This document shows, piece after piece, positions 46,301-48,455 of a stretch of DNA of 48,455 nt. Source of the DNA: Myxococcota bacterium (lineage in GTDB: Bacteria > Myxococcota_A > UBA796 > UBA2385); the NCBI GenBank assembly GCA_023150805.1, contig JAKLKF010000054.1, positions 1 through 48,455 of the forward strand. Reading direction: 5' to 3'. Below the pieces are notes generated by a model. The model was not told where the DNA came from. It worked only from the letters and a program-made list of their open reading frames with translations, and did no database searches. The first letter of the stretch is position 1. Every line of letters starts with the position of its first letter. The position numbers and the translations under genes were made by a program.

Positions 46301-48455
46301 GTGGCCCGAGGAGGACGGCAGCCTGCGCGGCGCGGTGCTCTACGACGCGCGTCTGTACTCGCCGGCGCGCGTCGACGCCCTCGCGCAGCGCCTGCAGGCC
46401 GAGCTGGTGGAGCTGGCCCGACCGGCGGCGCCGGCCGCGGCGCCCCCCCCGTCCTGGGTGCGCGGGCCGCCCCTGCCCCCGCCCGCGCCCGAGACCGACC
46501 TGCCCGCCGCCCTTCGGCGCACGGCCGAGCGCCACGGCGACCACGCGCTGCGCTTCGTCGAGGACGACGACGACGAGCAGGTCCTGACCTATGCCGAGCT
46601 GTGGGGGCAGGCGGTGGCCGTGGCCCGGGGCCTGGCGGCGCTCGGCCTGCGCGCGGGGGACCGGGTGGTGCTCCAGCAGCCGCGGCTGGCCGACCACACC
46701 ACCCACCTCTGGGCCTGCCTGCTGCTGGGCGCCGTGCCCCTCTCGGTCGCCGTGCCGCCCGACCCGGCCGCTCGGACGCCGGCCAGCGACAAGCTCGCCC
46801 TGCTCGTGGCGCGCCTGGGCACCGCGGGACCTGAGGGACGGCCAGGCGCCGCGGTCCTGGCCCCGCCCGACCTGGCCCTGGCCCTCTCGCGGCTCCTGCT
46901 CACGGGCACCCGAGTCCTCAGCCCCTCGCCCGACCCCGGGCCGCCGCCCCCGCCCTCGCCCGGCCCCGTCGCCTTCCTCCAGGCCAGCTCGGGCAGCACC
47001 GGCCGGGTCAAGCTCGTCCCGCAGACCCACGCCGCCGTGCTGGCCCACGTGCGCGCCGCGACCGCCCACTGCGGCTACGGCCCCGAGGACCGCACGCTGA
47101 GCTGGCTGCCCTTCGACCACGTCGCCAGCCTGCTGATGTGCCACCTCAAGGACACGGTGGTGGGCGCCCACCAGGTCCACCTGCGCACCGGCTCCGTGCT
47201 GGCCGATCCCCTGCGCCTGCTCGACCGGATCCACCGGCACCGCGTCACCCACACGCTCTCGCCCGACTTCGGCCTGGCCCTGGTGGCCCAGGCGCTCCAG
47301 GACCGTCCCCACGTCGGCGAGCAGCGCGGCTGGGACCTGTCCTGCCTGCGCCGCATCGCCAACGGCGCCGAGACGGTCAAGCCGGCCACCACCCGGGCCT
47401 TCCTGGCGCGCACCGCCTGCTTCGGCCTGGACCCCGCCGCGATGCAGCCGGGCTTCGGCATGGCCGAGACGGCCAGCGTCGTCTGCTTCCACAACCGCTT
47501 CGACCTGGACCGCGACCTGCGCTGGGTCCGGCGCGACGGCCCCCAGGGGCGGCCGGAGCGCGTGGACGCGCCGGGCCCCGGCGTCGTGCCGGTCGTCAGC
47601 CTGGGCGGCCCCCTGCCCGGCGTCGAGCTGCGCATCGTCGACGAGGCCGACCAGACCCTGCCCCAGGGCCAGGTGGGCCGCCTGCTGGTCCGCGGCGCGG
47701 TCGTGTTCGAGGGCTACCTGGACGCCGAGCCGGGAGGCCCGGCGCCCGACGGCTGGTTCGACACCGGCGACCTCGGCCTGGTCGAGCAGGGGCAGCTCTC
47801 GCTGGTCGGGCGGGCCCGGGAGACCATCGTCGTGCGCGGCGCCAAGGTCCAGGCCGAGGAGGTCGAGGCCGCGCTGGCCGAGCTGCCGGGGCTGGCCGCG
47901 GGCGGGGTGGCGGCCGTGGCCCTGCCCGAGGGACCGGGCGAGGGCGGGGGCGAGGGCGAGGGCGAGACCCTGGGCCTGTTCCTGGTGCCCCGCCCCGGCG
48001 CCGACGAGGCGGCCCTGGAGCGCACCGCCCGGACGCGGCTGGGCGAGGCGCTGGGCCTGTCGGTCGGGGTGCTGCGCATCGTCGGCGCCCACGACCTGCC
48101 CCGGACCGGCGCCCGCAAGCTGCAGCGCCCCGCCCTGGCGGCCCGCTACCGGGCCGGGGCCTTCCCGGACCTGCCCCCGCTGGCGGTGCGGGAGCGGCGG
48201 TGGCAGCCCGCGCCCCTCCCAGCATCGCTCCCGGGCGGCCCGCCCGGGGACGGGCCCGTGACCCTGGTGGGCGGGGATGCGGCGCTGCGGCGGGCCCTGG
48301 AGCGGGCGCTGGGCCGGCCCCTGGTCGCGGCCGAGGACCCTGGCGCCGTGCGGATCCTCGTGCCCCCCGCGGGAGCGCCCGGCGCCGCCCTGGGGGCGCT
48401 GCTTCCGGCCCTGCTGGCCGCGGACGAGGGCCGCGCGATCGTGGCCGGCGGCCAG
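43308..48455 (+). CDS. Non-ribosomal peptide synthetase, A-PCP-C-AMP ligase, incomplete at window end
   Basis: 1716 codons open from a GTG and running past the window end; the frame contains no stop. Residues about 8-520: adenylation domain (YTSGSTGSPKG near 162, NVYGPTEATV, GELLLGG, YRSGDRG, RRDEQVKIRGVRVEPGE). Carrier domain with DDFYALGGDSLAAMH, phosphopantetheine Ser at 556. Condensation domain about 595-1045 with FHHLAVDA (HHxxxDG with Ala for Gly, near 747). From about 1060 an AMP-binding ligase of the fatty-acyl/CoA-ligase (FAAL/CAL) type: SSGSTGRVKLVPQTH near 1227, GFGMAET near 1384. The last 75 residues (RRWQPAPLPA ... LVGGDAALRRALERALG) look like the start of a ketoreductase-type fold. 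An in-frame TGA at 43272 limits the start. Product unknown. Confidence 0.9.
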   Translation, partial: MVHSQPERDAQALPDLLWRQVRERPGAVAAVELDGARWTWRDLGAHVAALAATLRGRGVGPEVPVGVCLDRSLRLVQALLAVQEAGGVYVPLEPSLPALRLDWLVQDAAPALVLCEETTQARTPGATLLRIDGEGPSAPARRPAAPLAHRRPAPRDAAYVIYTSGSTGSPKGVVVEHGSLLALAQALPGRFHAGPRSRILQFSSIAFDVSLFDLALWLGSGGVLVLAPAARLVPGPALHGVLAQGRVSHLTCTPTVLGALPELGLAAQGLPHLRHLMIGGEPMPPDLVRRFGPGHAQPRRHLHNVYGPTEATVAITAHRVRPGEGWPPIGTPIGPAVVRVADAQGRELPPGQTGELLLGGPGVARGYLGRPALTAARFWTEPGTGARWYRSGDRGHLRPDGALVFEGRRDEQVKIRGVRVEPGEVELCLRAHPDVAEAAVLARQEGDRPTRLLAWVVPRPGASSGPAQWRAHVAAHLPDAFVPSAVVPLAALPLLPSGKVDRAALPAPSRARPELPTPYQPPADPAQQRLAALVAEVLQLDEVGVDDDFYALGGDSLAAMHLQARVAEALGKPPSPVAFAARPTVRGLVEGLAASDGGRAASDGGLDGGAEVRPHLTLSQEGLWVRHRLDPAATGDHLPAVLRLRGPLDEAALRRAFAAVLARHEALRAVVEERDGRPAPRVLPVDDPRLALPPAQALAALQAQGPPLQARVRDALAPPFHLDQGPPWRARLLRVGPDHHLLLLVFHHLAVDAEALALLVDELAALLDDRAPPAPASPWARAHQERSHLARGAFEPSLRWWAQALRDSPAFSGLPPDLPAPAPAPHAQGPSTPVGALRPLHLPAERVRSLEARARPLGLTPFQALLTALGRALQGLGAGERLRIATPVARGGDADGPCLGFFANTVVVPLPWLPGLPAELALRLCRDAVRGALAHADAPFPLVLARVDPPRDPAHSPLFQVVLALQAPLPRRRTAAGLTLSLEELQAPTAPFALTVELWPEEDGSLRGAVLYDARLYSPARVDALAQRLQAELVELARPAAPAAAPPPSWVRGPPLPPPAPETDLPAALRRTAERHGDHALRFVEDDDDEQVLTYAELWGQAVAVARGLAALGLRAGDRVVLQQPRLADHTTHLWACLLLGAVPLSVAVPPDPAARTPASDKLALLVARLGTAGPEGRPGAAVLAPPDLALALSRLLLTGTRVLSPSPDPGPPPPPSPGPVAFLQASSGSTGRVKLVPQTHAAVLAHVRAATAHCGYGPEDRTLSWLPFDHVASLLMCHLKDTVVGAHQVHLRTGSVLADPLRLLDRIHRHRVTHTLSPDFGLALVAQALQDRPHVGEQRGWDLSCLRRIANGAETVKPATTRAFLARTACFGLDPAAMQPGFGMAETASVVCFHNRFDLDRDLRWVRRDGPQGRPERVDAPGPGVVPVVSLGGPLPGVELRIVDEADQTLPQGQVGRLLVRGAVVFEGYLDAEPGGPAPDGWFDTGDLGLVEQGQLSLVGRARETIVVRGAKVQAEEVEAALAELPGLAAGGVAAVALPEGPGEGGGEGEGETLGLFLVPRPGADEAALERTARTRLGEALGLSVGVLRIVGAHDLPRTGARKLQRPALAARYRAGAFPDLPPLAVRERRWQPAPLPASLPGGPPGDGPVTLVGGDAALRRALERALGRPLVAAEDPGAVRILVPPAGAPGAALGALLPALLAADEGRAIVAGGQ

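Noticed and set aside
44832..48092. 1086-codon minus-strand frame opposite the NRPS
   Set aside because: Shadow of the NRPS codon bias, no recognisable protein.

Overview
The window is very GC-rich bacterial DNA, well above 70% by eye, with dense coding, many GTG starts and many 4-bp ATGA/GTGA/TTGA stop-start overlaps. Several long secreted proteins end in a paired-cysteine, hydrophobic, poly-arginine tail like the MYXO-CTERM sorting signal. One carries calcium-loop 'CDD...YPGA...DGxDxDCDG' repeats, and there are cysteine-rich lipoproteins, a Ser/Thr kinase and an NRPS. Together these suggest a Myxococcota-like (former deltaproteobacterial) organism; the genus cannot be told. No rRNA, tRNA, CRISPR array, IS element or phage gene was seen, and no gap between genes reaches 300 bp.

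Layout. 3-4026 (+): membrane protein, secreted multi-domain protein and YbhN-type flippase, in overlapping reading frames. 4013-5472 (-): moaD and a MoaE-TrmB fusion. 5599-9063 (+): three envelope proteins (lipoprotein, VWA lipoprotein, sorted surface protein). 9175-12895 (+): oxidative-stress island of rubrerythrin, Fe-S oxidoreductase, DUF3501, peroxiredoxin and Fe/Mn-SOD. 12953-14778 (-): murG followed by a NicO metal transporter. 14888-23039 (+): ftsH-folP-cdaA-cdaR-glmM-pdxJ-NAD(P)HX repair, nearly without gaps, then a 58-residue DUF6132-like membrane protein. 23155-24570 (+): glutamine synthetase. 24555-27034 (-): an RNHCP-TilS fusion and an ETHE1-like metallo-hydrolase. 27191-29176 (+): HEAT-cyclophilin protein. 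The last two point away from a pair of divergent sigma-54-like promoters. 29204-30253 (-): methyltransferase. 30469-34211 (+): korA-korB-HAD phosphatase. 34253-38533 (-): sorted alpha/beta hydrolase with an apparent frameshift in its signal peptide, a lipoprotein, a 2-hydroxyacid dehydrogenase and a PfkB kinase. 38673-39137 (+): zinc-finger protein with a C-terminal histone fold. 39354-41174 (+): acyl-CoA dehydrogenase behind a perfect FadR-type palindrome. 41208-43184 (-): membrane Ser/Thr kinase. 43308-48455 (+, runs off the window): NRPS with A-PCP-C-AMP ligase order.

How the genes fit together. The cdaA-cdaR-glmM block couples c-di-AMP synthesis to glucosamine-1-phosphate supply for the wall, with ftsH and folP ahead of it and pdxJ and metabolite repair behind. 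The 9-13 kb island should handle peroxide and superoxide. KorAB makes or breaks down 2-oxoacids with ferredoxin.

The points most worth a second look are the zinc-finger histone, the RNHCP-TilS and MoaE-TrmB fusions, the back-to-back sigma-54 sites, the operator before the acyl-CoA dehydrogenase, the frameshifted secreted hydrolase and the recurring C/T-rich leaders ahead of ribosome-binding sites. All calls come from reading the sequence; no database search was run.
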